Source: Korobacter sp036501185
GTDB lineage: Bacteria > Acidobacteriota > Terriglobia > Terriglobales > Acidobacteriaceae
Length of the DNA stretch: 64,000 nucleotides
NCBI GenBank assembly: GCA_036501185.1
Contig: DASYAU010000172.1
Location: forward strand, 36,079 to 100,078
Direction: 5' to 3'
Part shown: positions 8,735-16,757 of the stretch, piece after piece
Numbering within the stretch: the first letter of the stretch is position 1
Layout: each line of letters begins with the position of its first letter
The notes under the pieces: model-generated
Database searches by the model: none
Seen by the model: only the letters and a program-made list of their open reading frames with translations
What the model was told of the DNA's origin: nothing
Program-made: the position numbers and the translations under genes

Positions 8735-9814
8735 ATGTCCGAACTTCACGAGGCGCGCTGGTGGGAGACGATGGCCGACGGCCGTCTGCACTGCTACCTC
8801 TGCCCCCGCCATTGCCACATCGGCGAAGGCCAGACCGGCTTTTGTTTCATCCGAAAGAATATTGACGGACGTCTATACCAGCTCGGCTACGGGCGTCCCG
8901 CCGCCCTCAACATCGATCCCGTCGAAAAGAAGCCGCTGAATCATTTTTTCCCCGGCACCCGCATCCTCTCTATGGGCACGGCTGGTTGCAACATGGGTTG
9001 CTTCTTCTGCCAGAACTGGGATATCTCCAAGGCCAAGTCTGACCAGGTGAATGCCGCTGACCTTCCTCCCGAGTCTGTGGTGGAACTCGCGCTTCAGCGC
9101 CATACACCGCACCTCGCCTTCACCTACAACGAGCCCACAATCTGGGGCGAGTACGTCATCGACATCGCTCGCGAGGCGCATGCTGCTGGCCTCAACAACG
9201 TGATGGTGTCCAACGGCTACATCACCCGCGAGGCCTTCTTCGACGTCTACCGCTACATCGATGCTGCCAACATCGATCTCAAAGCCTTCACCGAAAAGTT
9301 TTATTCGAAGGTCACACTAACGCACCTTCAGCCGGTCCTCGAGACCTTGAAGTGGCTGCGTCACGAAACTGCCGTGTGGTTCGAGATCACGAATCTCATC
9401 ATTCCCACACTGAACGATGAGCAGGAAGAATTCCGGCAACTCGTCGATTGGCTTCTCGAGAATATCGGTGACGACGTGCCGCTGCACTTCACCGCTTTCC
9501 ATCCGGACTTCAAACTCCAGGACAAACCAGCGACACCGCCCGAAACTCTGCATCGCGCGCGCAAACTAGCCATGGAAATGGGCCTGAAGTTCGTCTATGA
9601 GGGCAATATCTTCAGTGACGGCGGAGACACGATCTGTCCCGGTTGCAAGCGCCGCATCATCCGTCGCTCGTGGCATTCCATCCTCGCCGACGACGTAGTG
9701 GTAGGGAAGTGTCGACACTGCGGCGCTCGCATTCCAGGGGTTTTCACCAAGTCCGAGGGTGAATCGCGCCGCGTTCGTACTGAAGAACTCACCACTCCCC
9801 ACCTCACTCTTTGA
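8735..9814 (+). CDS. amrS: AmmeMemoRadiSam-system radical SAM enzyme
   Basis: A 359-residue radical SAM protein. The cluster-binding motif GCNMGCFFCQNW is at about residues 84-94, preceded by a Cys-rich N terminus (CYLCPRHC...GFC) typical of AmrS and pyruvate-formate-lyase-activase-like relatives. The C terminus bears a zinc-ribbon-like pair (CPGC...CRHC, about 300-330). The name comes from its usual linkage with AMMECR1 and Memo proteins; its reaction is unsettled. Neither partner is present in this window, so here it is an orphan. A TACAAT box lies 28 nt upstream of the ATG, and a bidirectional terminator follows. Confidence 0.92.
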   Translation: MSELHEARWWETMADGRLHCYLCPRHCHIGEGQTGFCFIRKNIDGRLYQLGYGRPAALNIDPVEKKPLNHFFPGTRILSMGTAGCNMGCFFCQNWDISKAKSDQVNAADLPPESVVELALQRHTPHLAFTYNEPTIWGEYVIDIAREAHAAGLNNVMVSNGYITREAFFDVYRYIDAANIDLKAFTEKFYSKVTLTHLQPVLETLKWLRHETAVWFEITNLIIPTLNDEQEEFRQLVDWLLENIGDDVPLHFTAFHPDFKLQDKPATPPETLHRARKLAMEMGLKFVYEGNIFSDGGDTICPGCKRRIIRRSWHSILADDVVVGKCRHCGARIPGVFTKSEGESRRVRTEELTTPHLTL

Positions 9815-9826
9815 GTTTCGCGCGCA

Positions 9827-9860
9827 CGAAAAAGGACGGCCGAGAAGCCGTCCCATTTTC
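9827..9860. terminator. Bidirectional terminator between amrS and the DUF1059 gene
   Basis: The stem GGACGGC / GCCGTCC (9834-9840 with 9847-9853) is flanked by AAAA on the left and CATTTTC on the right. On the minus strand the hairpin is followed by five T residues, so it can stop transcription from both directions. Confidence 0.85.
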
Positions 9861-9905
9861 GCGTCAGGAGGAGGGAGAGTTATGCGGTAGCCTGCAGTTC
9901 AGGGG

Positions 9906-10142
9906 TTAGGCGGCGGTGCGAATATGGTCCTGCACCTTGCGCCGCATGTTGTCGTCAAAGTTGGTTATGCCGTGGGCTTCGCGGCCATGCTCGCGCACCC
10001 GGTCCATGATTTCGTTGTCGTTGCGCCCTGTTACCTGCCAGTTGCACTCTTTGAAACCAGCATCAGCGCATCGGAATTGACGTTCGCCGGAGTGAGAATG
10101 TTCGCTTGAGTGTTGCTGTGGATTCGGATTGTTCGCCATCAT
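9906..10142 (-). CDS. DUF1059 small protein
   Basis: A 78-residue soluble protein of the DUF1059 family. The diagnostic segments are QFRCADAGFKECNWQVTG and EHGREAHGITNF, containing the two conserved cysteines and two histidines that suggest metal or redox chemistry. The function of the family is not known. The first 20 residues are polar and probably disordered. The Shine-Dalgarno GGAGG is followed by ATGATG, so either the first Met (10142) or the second (10139) could be used; the second has the better spacing. It begins 8 nt after a disordered-protein gene, apparently the same transcript, and is followed by a strong terminator. Confidence 0.85.
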   Translation of the reverse strand: MMANNPNPQQHSSEHSHSGERQFRCADAGFKECNWQVTGRNDNEIMDRVREHGREAHGITNFDDNMRRKVQDHIRTAA

Positions 10143-10150
10143 ACCTCCAT

Positions 10151-10498
10151 TTAGCTTGCCATCTTGTCGCTTCGTTTTCGCAAGTCGTCGTGACGGATAT
10201 CTTTCGGTTGCCCCGGTTCCGGATTTTGACTTTTGCCGCTCGCTGGCGGATTGTTCGCTGCCACATCAGTCATCGCAATCTCTTTTTCGCCCGGGCCTGT
10301 GCCCCAGCCCTCTGTGCCGGTTGTGGGAGCCGAAGGATTGACGCGGTCGCCCGGTCCACTCGGAACGGAGCCAGGGTTTACCACGTCCGCGCCACCGGCC
10401 GGTGTATCGATCTCGCGTTGTCCATGATTCTTGTCCGCAGGACGCTGCGTCGCGCCCGCGGAATTTGGGAATATGCTGTTGCCCGCGTCGTTCTCCAT
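10151..10498 (-). CDS. Hypothetical low-complexity (disordered) protein
   Basis: About 115 residues, very rich in Pro, Gly, Asn, Ala and Asp, with no predicted helix or membrane segment; I recognise no family. The ATG at 10498 is preceded by ATAAGG. The frame extends upstream to a GTG at 10609, but codon third positions there are less G/C-rich, which argues for the internal ATG. It is followed 8 nt later by the DUF1059 gene, and the two probably share a transcript. Disordered proteins beside small stress proteins are often desiccation or stress related, but that is only a guess. The overlapping plus-strand frames show no family resemblance and are rejected. Confidence 0.5.
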   Translation of the reverse strand: MENDAGNSIFPNSAGATQRPADKNHGQREIDTPAGGADVVNPGSVPSGPGDRVNPSAPTTGTEGWGTGPGEKEIAMTDVAANNPPASGKSQNPEPGQPKDIRHDDLRKRSDKMAS

Positions 10499-10638
10499 TA
10501 CCTTATGTTCGCGCAATTCCAGAGCTGGTTGGGGCGGATTCGAGGGCTGCTGTTGGAATTCTTGTGGAGTACGCCAGGCAACCTGCCGCCTGTCGTGCTG
10601 ACGGAGCACGCGCAGCGTCCGGGTCTAAGAATCTTGCG

Positions 10639-12048
10639 TTACTTCTTTTTTTGCTCGGTCCGCTTCTTCTTCGCCCAGCCCTCTTTATTCACCTGGCGTC
10701 CACGCCCGACCGCCAGCGCATCCTCGGGAACATTTTCCGTGATGCACGAAGCCGCCCCGATATACGCGCCCGAGCCGACCTCTATCGGCGCAACCAATGT
10801 TGTGTCACTACCCACGAAGACGTTGTCGCCAATTTTCGTGCCGTACTTTTTCACGCCATCGTAGTTGCATGTGATCGTCCCTGCGCCGATGTTGACCCCG
10901 GTTCCAATTTCCGCGTCGCCGAGGTAGGTCAGGTGGTTCGCCTTCGAACCCTTACCCAACTTAGCTTTCTTCGTCTCCACGAAATTTCCCACGTGAGCCT
11001 GCTCGCCGATGTCGCTCCCGGGTCTCAGGTGGCAGTATGGTCCCAACAATGCGCCATCTGCCACATGCGACTGGTCCACAATCGATCCATTTCGCAGCAA
11101 GACGTTATTGCCCAGTGTGGAATTTGAAACCACCGAGTACGACCGTATTCGGCACTCGCTGCCGATTTTCGTCTCGCCGAGCAACTGCACGAACGGCTCA
11201 ATCACCGTGTCCGGACCGACTTGTACATCAGCATCAATCAGGCAGGTCTCCGGCTTGAAGATGCTCACGCCTGCATTCATCAGCGCGCGGCATTTGTCGG
11301 CTCGCAATTGCGCATCGAGTTGCGCCAGGTCTTGCCGTGTATTCACGCCGAGCACCTCGTTTGCATCGTCCGCCCGCAGCGCTACAACTTTTTCCCCGGC
11401 ATCAGCCAGGATCTTTACAATGTCGGTCAGGTAATACTCGCCGTGTGGATTGTCGGTCTTGATCTCTTCCAGGTGCGCGAACAGCGACTTCACACGAAAC
11501 GCATATATCCCGCTGTTGATCTCACGATGTGCTAGCTGTTTTTCGGAGAGTTGCTTCTGCTCGACGATCCGCTCGACTTCGTCGGACCGCCCGCCATCCT
11601 TACGGAACACACGTCCGTATCCGAATGGATCCGCCGGTTCGGTCGTCAAGACCGTCATCGCCGCGCCGCTCTCCCGATGGAACGCAAGCACGCGTTCGAT
11701 CGTCTCCTTGCAAATCAGTGGCACATCGCCCGAGAGTACCAGCACATCATGGAAGTTCTTCAGTGCCTCGCGAGTTTGCAGGACAGCGTGCCCGGTCCCG
11801 CGCTGCTCTTTCTGCTCCACGAATTCGATCCCCGTTGACGCCATCGCTGCACGCACCAGACCTGCTTCATGACCAATAATCGCGAATATCTGGTTTGCAG
11901 GTACAACGTGCTTGGCGGCAGCCACTACGTGACCCAGCAGCGGCTTGCCTGCAATTTCGTGCAGAACCTTCGGATGCTTCGATTTCAGGCGCGTGCCTTT
12001 GCCCGCCGCCAAAATGGCGATCGCAAAGTTGTTTTGGTTGTCACTCAT
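10639..12048 (-). CDS. glmU: Bifunctional GlmU: GlcNAc-1-P uridyltransferase / GlcN-1-P acetyltransferase
   Basis: Makes UDP-GlcNAc for peptidoglycan and LPS in two steps. The N-terminal nucleotidyltransferase domain opens with LAAGKGTRLKSKHPKVLH (residues 13-30), with GTGHAV at about 84 and the metal-binding LSGDVPL at about 104. The C-terminal half is a left-handed beta-helix of hexapeptide repeats carrying the acetyl-CoA site, including YLGDAEIG and NYDGVKKYGT. The length of 469 residues is typical. The tail ends in a Lys-rich run (KKKRTEQKKK). It lies 58 nt downstream of a secreted-protein gene on the same strand, so the two may be cotranscribed. Confidence 0.97.
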   Translation of the reverse strand: MSDNQNNFAIAILAAGKGTRLKSKHPKVLHEIAGKPLLGHVVAAAKHVVPANQIFAIIGHEAGLVRAAMASTGIEFVEQKEQRGTGHAVLQTREALKNFHDVLVLSGDVPLICKETIERVLAFHRESGAAMTVLTTEPADPFGYGRVFRKDGGRSDEVERIVEQKQLSEKQLAHREINSGIYAFRVKSLFAHLEEIKTDNPHGEYYLTDIVKILADAGEKVVALRADDANEVLGVNTRQDLAQLDAQLRADKCRALMNAGVSIFKPETCLIDADVQVGPDTVIEPFVQLLGETKIGSECRIRSYSVVSNSTLGNNVLLRNGSIVDQSHVADGALLGPYCHLRPGSDIGEQAHVGNFVETKKAKLGKGSKANHLTYLGDAEIGTGVNIGAGTITCNYDGVKKYGTKIGDNVFVGSDTTLVAPIEVGSGAYIGAASCITENVPEDALAVGRGRQVNKEGWAKKKRTEQKKK

Positions 12049-12106
12049 CGCTGGAAGTTTAGCAGGAATGCACCGTTACTACAGAGCCGTTGCGCATGAC
12101 ATCGGT

Positions 12107-12982
12107 CTACCTTTGGCCGTTCCCGCCGCCGTTCTCCGCTACAACTTCATCTGCCTTCTTCATCACTGCAATTCCTTGCGCCAGCGTAAGGTCGGGGCTC
12201 ACGTGCTGGAAGTCGAAGAGTGTTTCGTCTTCCTGAATGTTCATTGACTTGAACATCATGATCTTACCCGTGAAATGCAGCACTGAATGGGTCGTCTCCC
12301 AGCGCGGGCCGCCGAGACAGGTCTGCTCGATCAGGAAATGTCCACCCTTATCAAGCCGCCCGAGAATTCCCCAACCAAAATCCACCGCCTGGAACAGCGT
12401 GGCATCGATTTTCGCAATACGTTTTGCGTCCAGGTCAATGTAGAGATCACCCTTCATCCCGGTGAGCACGCGCGTCTCATGGTTCGGTGGAGTGAAATCC
12501 GGATCAGGCGTGAAGGTGTAATGCGCCGCTTTCCCGTTTTTTGTTTCTGCAATGCCTTCATACTTAAACAAGAACGCATCGGGAATAGAGGCAAGCAGCC
12601 GTTGCGCGTGTTGTTCGTCGTCGCGCTGTTCCTGCTGCTTTTTGCGCAGCGCACTTGGATCGGTGAGAAGTCGGTTCACCCGGCTATCATCTTGAGCCCG
12701 TTCCTGCTGGTTCAAAGGACGCCCATTGATAGCAATCATCCTGCTGATGACGCCTTGCTTCGTCTCCACCATCAGCTTGGTAGTGCTGCCCTTGGGTTTC
12801 TGCTCCGTGTCCTTCCACATGAAGCGCTCGGCTTCGCCCTGGGAATGCAGTTCGTTGTAGGTCGCGGTGCGAATGAATTCCCGGGGATGGGTCTCGTACT
12901 CCGGCGCCTGGCCACAAACCAGCACACTCGTGCCTGCCACGACTAAACCGAGCAGCAACTTTCTCAGCCCTGCTGCACTCAT
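12107..12982 (-). CDS. Secreted hypothetical protein (LolA/outer-membrane-lipoprotein-sorting-like fold possible)
   Basis: A 291-residue protein with a clear signal peptide (LRKLLLGLVVAGTSVLVCGQA, cleavage near residue 25). The rest is rich in beta-type segments such as GDLYIDLDAKRIAKIDATL and GHFLIEQTCLGGPRWETTHS. These recall the incomplete beta-barrel of LolA/LolB-like proteins, but I see no motif that proves it. A Gln/Arg/Glu-rich helix lies around residues 105-130. Such proteins are common in Acidobacteriota. It is the likely first gene of a unit with glmU. The function is unknown. Confidence 0.7.
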   Translation of the reverse strand: MSAAGLRKLLLGLVVAGTSVLVCGQAPEYETHPREFIRTATYNELHSQGEAERFMWKDTEQKPKGSTTKLMVETKQGVISRMIAINGRPLNQQERAQDDSRVNRLLTDPSALRKKQQEQRDDEQHAQRLLASIPDAFLFKYEGIAETKNGKAAHYTFTPDPDFTPPNHETRVLTGMKGDLYIDLDAKRIAKIDATLFQAVDFGWGILGRLDKGGHFLIEQTCLGGPRWETTHSVLHFTGKIMMFKSMNIQEDETLFDFQHVSPDLTLAQGIAVMKKADEVVAENGGGNGQR

Positions 12983-13074
12983 CAGCTTGGAACCTGCTCC
13001 TGGCTCAGATTCTACTCTGCTTTATTAGACGTAAATTTACAGAAGTGTTGTTGCTTTTGTCTCGGCATTTCGAT

Positions 13075-13104
13075 GATGGACGACACTTGGATGGACGACA
13101 CTTG
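13075..13104. repeat. Perfect 15-bp tandem duplication
   Basis: GATGGACGACACTTG occurs twice head to tail (13075-13089 and 13090-13104) in the non-coding stretch upstream of the secreted-protein gene. Fifteen is a multiple of three, but no credible reading frame crosses it. Confidence 0.85.
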
Positions 13105-13118
13105 ACCTCGGCCATCTC

Positions 13119-13153
13119 CCGGTAGAAAAAGAGAGGCCGGTCAAAACCGGCCT
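13119..13153 (-). terminator. Strong minus-strand terminator
   Basis: On the minus strand, AGGCCGGT-TTTG-ACCGGCCT forms a perfect 8-bp stem with a 4-nt loop and is followed by CTCTTTTTCT. It lies 9 nt after a TGA (13165-13163) that closes the small ORF described next, implying a real minus-strand transcript. Confidence 0.85.
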
Positions 13154-13162
13154 TCGAGGAGT

Positions 13163-13322
13163 TCATCCATGAGAGCGGTCGACTGGCCGGAAGAAGGCAG
13201 TCCCATTGGTTTCGATGTCGTACACCCCGGACGAAACCGCTGTTCCCCTGGTTTTCGGCTTTGTCCGCGTATACGACCTTCCAGCCAGTCGATGCCATGT
13301 ACCATTGCACACGTATCGCCAA
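13163..13322 (-). pseudogene. Probable small protein gene split by a single-base frameshift
   Basis: Two adjacent minus-strand frames each look coding in complementary halves. The first (from about 13322 to 13230) reads MASTGWKVVYADKAENQGNS; the second (about 13225 to 13163) reads GVYDIETNGTAFFRPVDRSHG and a stop. Both halves have the G/C-rich third positions of real genes here. Removing one base from the CCCCGG run at 13225-13230 would fuse them into one protein of roughly 45-52 residues. The stop is immediately followed by a strong terminator. It could be a decayed gene, a programmed shift or a sequencing error in a homopolymer. I recognise no family. The start codon is uncertain (TTG 13322 or ATG 13298). 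Confidence 0.35.
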
Positions 13323-13644
13323 AGCCGAGCAGCCTCTCGGGCCAAAGCTGCTCCTCCTTCTCTTATAAAATCAATCACTTACACGCTTGGTATTATCTTC
13401 TAGGTAACCCACGTCAACGAGTGTCATCGCGGTGCTGATTCGTGTCCCTTGAGATGCCATCCCTTCGCATCCCGCTTCCCGCCTGCTTTTCGCGGAGCGG
13501 GTGCCGGAACTCATACCCCTCCCCGGCGAAATAGCCGTTTTCAGTTGCGCCCGGAGAACCCGCTCGCTAAGCTAGTTGCGCTACTTCTTCTTCCCGTATT
13601 CAAAATTGGCGGCCACGCAATACCGGTTGTCATGGGAGTTACGC

Positions 13645-14235
13645 ATGTGGAAGTCAAATAAGAAAGAAGACGAGCGCGCTGCGGCGCCAGCACCGGTCTC
13701 GCCACCTAAAGCGGCCCCGGCGCCTGCTCCCGTGGCTGTCGCCTCGGCTTCTGCAACGCCCGTCGTTCACCCCAAAACGGAGGCACATCCGAAAATGGCC
13801 GATATCGCTCACATTGGCAAATCTGTCGTCATTCGCGGCGAACTCTCTGGCAGCGAAGACCTCTACCTCGACGGCGAGGTCGAAGGCAGCATCGACCTCA
13901 AAGGACATTCGCTCACCATCGGCCCCAACGGCCACATCCGCGCCAACCTACACGCGCAAGAGGTCGTCATTCACGGCCGCGTTGATGGCAACATCCGCGG
14001 TACTGATCGCGTTGAGCTCAAGAAGACTGCCGTACTTGCCGGCGACATCTTCACCCTGCGCATCATGATTGAAGACGGCGCGTTCTTTAAAGGCGCCATC
14101 GATATCCAGAAAGCCGATGCGCGCCCTGAGCCTAAGATGGAGCCCCGTGCCCAAGCGGTCGCCGCCCCTTCCTTCAGTTCGCCAACCACTTCGAGCTTTA
14201 CGCCGGCCGCGCAAACGATTATCGAAACCAAGTAG
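13645..14235 (+). CDS. Bactofilin (polymer-forming cytoskeletal protein)
   Basis: A 196-residue member of the bactofilin (DUF583) family, which polymerises without nucleotides and organises cell-shape or envelope machinery. The N-terminal tail (about 10-50) is rich in Ala, Pro and Val and likely unstructured. The core beta-helix (about 53-155) shows the repeating pattern IRGELSGSEDLYLDGEVEGSIDL...VVIHGRVDGNIRG...VELKKTAVLAGDI. The C-terminal tail is again Pro/Ser/Thr-rich. ATG 13645 has a nearby GGGAG; the frame runs upstream to a TTG at 13576 but without coding character. It is followed by a hairpin and then a methyltransferase gene. Confidence 0.92.
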   Translation: MWKSNKKEDERAAAPAPVSPPKAAPAPAPVAVASASATPVVHPKTEAHPKMADIAHIGKSVVIRGELSGSEDLYLDGEVEGSIDLKGHSLTIGPNGHIRANLHAQEVVIHGRVDGNIRGTDRVELKKTAVLAGDIFTLRIMIEDGAFFKGAIDIQKADARPEPKMEPRAQAVAAPSFSSPTTSSFTPAAQTIIETK

Positions 14236-14249
14236 CTTCGCACGTGGTA

Positions 14250-14280
14250 ACCCACCCCATCGTCACGCGATAGGGTGGGT
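14250..14280 (+). terminator. Hairpin after bactofilin gene (weak terminator)
   Basis: ACCCACCC-C-ATCG pairs with CGAT-A-GGGTGGGT across a TCACG loop with a single mismatch. There is no T run, so it may be an mRNA-stabilising hairpin rather than an efficient terminator. Confidence 0.55.
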
Positions 14281-14321
14281 GCGCCGCGCCACGATCTACT
14301 CTCACCATTTACAATGAATTT

Positions 14322-14990
14322 GTGACCTCCGGATTCCTAGATAAACTTTTTGGCCGCGGCGATAAGTCTGCCGCAGCCGGTACGGCGTCTTCCAAAGACC
14401 GCATACAGCGCCGATCTACGGGCTTCCAGGAATTCATGAAGACGATCGGACGCGAAGAGAACATCTGGGTGCTCGACCTCGGCCCTACCTCGCCGAACAA
14501 TATCAAGCACATCACGGAGCGCGGCCACCGTATCTACAACGAAGATGTCCTCGCCGAGGCTACCGGCAACGAGCTAAAGGTCCGCTCCACCGAGCCAGGC
14601 AAAGAAGGGCAGATGATCGTCGATGCCCAGCGCTATCTCGCGGAAAATCTTCGTCACGAACGCGAACAATTCGACGCCGTCATGGCCTGGGACGTTACTG
14701 ACTATCTTCCTGAAGAAGTTGTAAAGCCCACCATCGAGCGCATCCATACCATCATGAAGCCTGGCGGCATCCTTCTCGCCTTCTTCCACACGAAAGATGC
14801 CGGCCCTGACGCTCCTTACTTCCGTTACCACATCGGCGACCCGCAGACTCTCGAGCTCCAGCGCGGCCCACAATTCCGTCTCCAGCGCGTCTTCAATAAT
14901 CGCCACATCGAAAATCTCTTCCGGGACTACGCCTCGATCAAGTTCTTCCTCGGTCGCGATAACATTCGCGAAGTGCTCGTCATCCGCTAA
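14322..14990 (+). CDS. SAM-dependent methyltransferase-like protein
   Basis: A 222-residue class I methyltransferase-fold protein. The beta-1 segment WVLDLGPTSPNNIKHITERGHRIYNED replaces the usual glycine-rich SAM loop with GPTSPN, a variation that leaves catalysis uncertain. The later strands are intact (FDAVMAWDVTDYLP, IHTIMKPGGILLAFFH). The N-terminal 35 residues are basic and Ser/Ala-rich. The start is GTG 14322: no Shine-Dalgarno is present, but TACAAT lies at 14310-14315, only 6 nt upstream, suggesting a leaderless mRNA. A three-codon frame (ATG at 14314) ends across the start. It lies downstream of the bactofilin gene in the same orientation. Confidence 0.82.
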   Translation: MTSGFLDKLFGRGDKSAAAGTASSKDRIQRRSTGFQEFMKTIGREENIWVLDLGPTSPNNIKHITERGHRIYNEDVLAEATGNELKVRSTEPGKEGQMIVDAQRYLAENLRHEREQFDAVMAWDVTDYLPEEVVKPTIERIHTIMKPGGILLAFFHTKDAGPDAPYFRYHIGDPQTLELQRGPQFRLQRVFNNRHIENLFRDYASIKFFLGRDNIREVLVIR

Positions 14991-14997
14991 TAGGCTT

Positions 14998-16098
14998 TTA
15001 CGCTGCTTCCCGCGCTCTTGTTCGCGCGAATACCATCTCCGCCACTCTCGGAAACCTCAAGAACCGCAATGCTAATTTCTGCACCGGCCGCGGGCACGCA
15101 ATCAGTGCTCGTGCCTGTGCCGCGGCGCGAAACGCCGGTAAAAATTGTCGCTCATATCTCCGTCGATACTCACGCTCCGCCTGCTCCACCGTAATTCGTC
15201 CGCTGATCACATGCATTGCTACCTGCGCTGCCGCTGTTCCCGTCCGGAGCGCCAATGAAATTCCGTCGCCCGCAAACGGATCGATAAATCCCGCCGTATC
15301 TCCCGCAAATAGCACTCCATCTTTTGTGGGCTCTGGCTCGGCGAAAATCAACGGAGCCGTCGACACCGGATCCATCGCCAACTCCCACCCACGCGACCGT
15401 TCGGCCAGCGCCTCATTCATCTCAAACAACGAAGCCAAGTCGGTCGCTACATCCGCCTTCACCAGCGCGCACGCGTTGATCAACCCTTCGCCCACCGGCT
15501 GCACCCCGCAGTATCCGCCGCGAAAGAAATACAAATCCGTGGAAGCCGGGGGATTCCTCTCGCGATAGTGAGCCTTCAATCCAAGCAGCTTTTTTGTGTT
15601 CCTCTTCGCTACCGGCTGTCGCAGCTTTGACCATCGGCCCGTCGCCCCAATCGCCATCGTCGCTGCAAACGTTCCCGACGAGGTTGCAATTTCAAACGCG
15701 TCATTGCTCCGGATCGCCTCTACCGTTACGTCTTCGCAGCAAGTTACGCCCGCCACGCGCGCAGCTCGCCAAAGTGCTTCGTCCATAGCGAATCGCGGAA
15801 TGCTGGCCGACGGAACCACGGGAATCTCCACCGGGCCGCCATCCAGAAACAGCCGAGCCCGTTCGATGCGCGGCGCACGCTCCATCATTGCCAAGCCTGC
15901 CGCATCTTCGGCCAGCAGTCGTCGCAACAATTCCAGAGATTCCGCCGACACAAACTCGCCGCAAACTTTTTGCCGCGGAAAGCGTCCCTGCTCCAGCAGC
16001 AGTACGCGCGCTCCAACTCGTGCTGCCGTAATCGCCGCAGCCGTCCCTGCCGGCCCTCCACCCGCGACAACCAGGTCGTACTCACGCGCTACTTCCAC
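14998..16098 (-). CDS. FAD-dependent oxidoreductase, geranylgeranyl-reductase family
   Basis: A 366-residue flavoprotein of the p-hydroxybenzoate-hydroxylase-like fold. The dinucleotide-binding motif DLVVAGGGPAGTAAAITAARVG is at residues 8-29, VCGEFVS (about 45) is the family's conserved loop, and the second FAD motif GVLFAGDTAGFIDPFAGDGI is near residue 265. Relatives reduce polyprenyl chains (digeranylgeranyl lipids, chlorophyll) or act in type III polyketide clusters. Its start overlaps the preceding methyltransferase gene by 10 nt, showing tight operon coupling. The substrate is probably a hydrophobic lipid or quinone, but this is inferred from family and neighbours. Confidence 0.88.
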   Translation of the reverse strand: MEVAREYDLVVAGGGPAGTAAAITAARVGARVLLLEQGRFPRQKVCGEFVSAESLELLRRLLAEDAAGLAMMERAPRIERARLFLDGGPVEIPVVPSASIPRFAMDEALWRAARVAGVTCCEDVTVEAIRSNDAFEIATSSGTFAATMAIGATGRWSKLRQPVAKRNTKKLLGLKAHYRERNPPASTDLYFFRGGYCGVQPVGEGLINACALVKADVATDLASLFEMNEALAERSRGWELAMDPVSTAPLIFAEPEPTKDGVLFAGDTAGFIDPFAGDGISLALRTGTAAAQVAMHVISGRITVEQAEREYRRRYERQFLPAFRAAAQARALIACPRPVQKLALRFLRFPRVAEMVFARTRAREAA

Positions 16099-16757
16099 AC
16101 GATCACTCCCATGCGATACAGGTACTGCCGCTGTATCTCAACCTTCCGCGCACCGCACTCCCGCAACATCTCACGCACTTCTGGCGGGGTATATGCCGCG
16201 CGAATCGAAGCCAGGGAGTCATGCCACGTAATCGGACTCCCATACAGTGGCAGCGATAGATGGGCCAGGAGCAGGTGCAACCGGCTGCGGATCAAGTCGC
16301 TGATCACCAACGCTCGGCGCGCCACCCGCAAACTTTCCCGCGCGAACTGCAGAACTTCTTTCGGATCGAGATGGTGTAGGAACAGCCCACAGGAAATCAC
16401 GTCGAACGAATTTTCAGGAAAGGGAAGAGCCAGCGCGTCGCCCACATAGCTCTGCCCGCCGTTTTCCGGCAGATGTGTTGCCGCACGGTCCAGCAGGGTG
16501 ATCTCGAGCTCGACATCGCCGGCCAGCCACACCCGTGCTCTCTGCGGCACGAATCCCGCGCCCGAAGCCACTTCCAGCAATGAAAGCTTTCGGGTATGGG
16601 TTTCATTCGCTACGCGACGCAACATTGCAACCGTCGAGCTCACTCCGCCGAATAGCGTATTGATTCTCTGCAGGTCCCGCAACGATTGCCGCACATCGCG
16701 CTCGCTGCCCTGGTCCACATCGAGCCACTCAGCTTCGACCTTGCGTTGCACCGTCAC
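16089..16757 (-). CDS. Class I SAM-dependent methyltransferase
   Basis: A 222-residue methyltransferase. The SAM-binding motif I reads LLEVASGAGFVPQRA (about residues 60-75), a later acidic strand reads ITLLDRAATHLP, and YVGDALALPFPENSFDVISCGLFLHHL is the combined motif II/III of small-molecule methyltransferases. The start overlaps the ABC exporter gene by 4 nt and the end overlaps the FAD reductase gene. Methyltransferase and geranylgeranyl-reductase-like genes side by side are typical of alkyl-quinone or pyrone clusters with a type III polyketide synthase, but no such synthase is in view here. Confidence 0.88.
   Translation of the reverse strand: MTVQRKVEAEWLDVDQGSERDVRQSLRDLQRINTLFGGVSSTVAMLRRVANETHTRKLSLLEVASGAGFVPQRARVWLAGDVELEITLLDRAATHLPENGGQSYVGDALALPFPENSFDVISCGLFLHHLDPKEVLQFARESLRVARRALVISDLIRSRLHLLLAHLSLPLYGSPITWHDSLASIRAAYTPPEVREMLRECGARKVEIQRQYLYRMGVIVWK

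Larger units (their letters stand above)
12983..13644. other. 662-nt stretch with no intact gene
   Basis: This region holds a perfect 15-bp tandem duplication (13075-13104), a strong minus-strand terminator (13119-13153), a probable frameshifted minus-strand small ORF (13163-13322) with a purine-rich GAAGGAGGAG about 20 nt upstream, and a possible minus-strand promoter (TTGACG, complement of 13412-13417, with TAATAC 16 nt on). From about 13420 to 13644 I see nothing coding; this part should hold the bactofilin promoter, but no clear -35/-10 pair stands out. Confidence 0.6.

Noticed and set aside
10106..10864. 252-codon plus-strand frame over the DUF1059/disordered-protein/glmU region
   Set aside because: It crosses the ends of two better-supported minus-strand genes and glmU; the product is Arg/Cys/Ser-rich noise.
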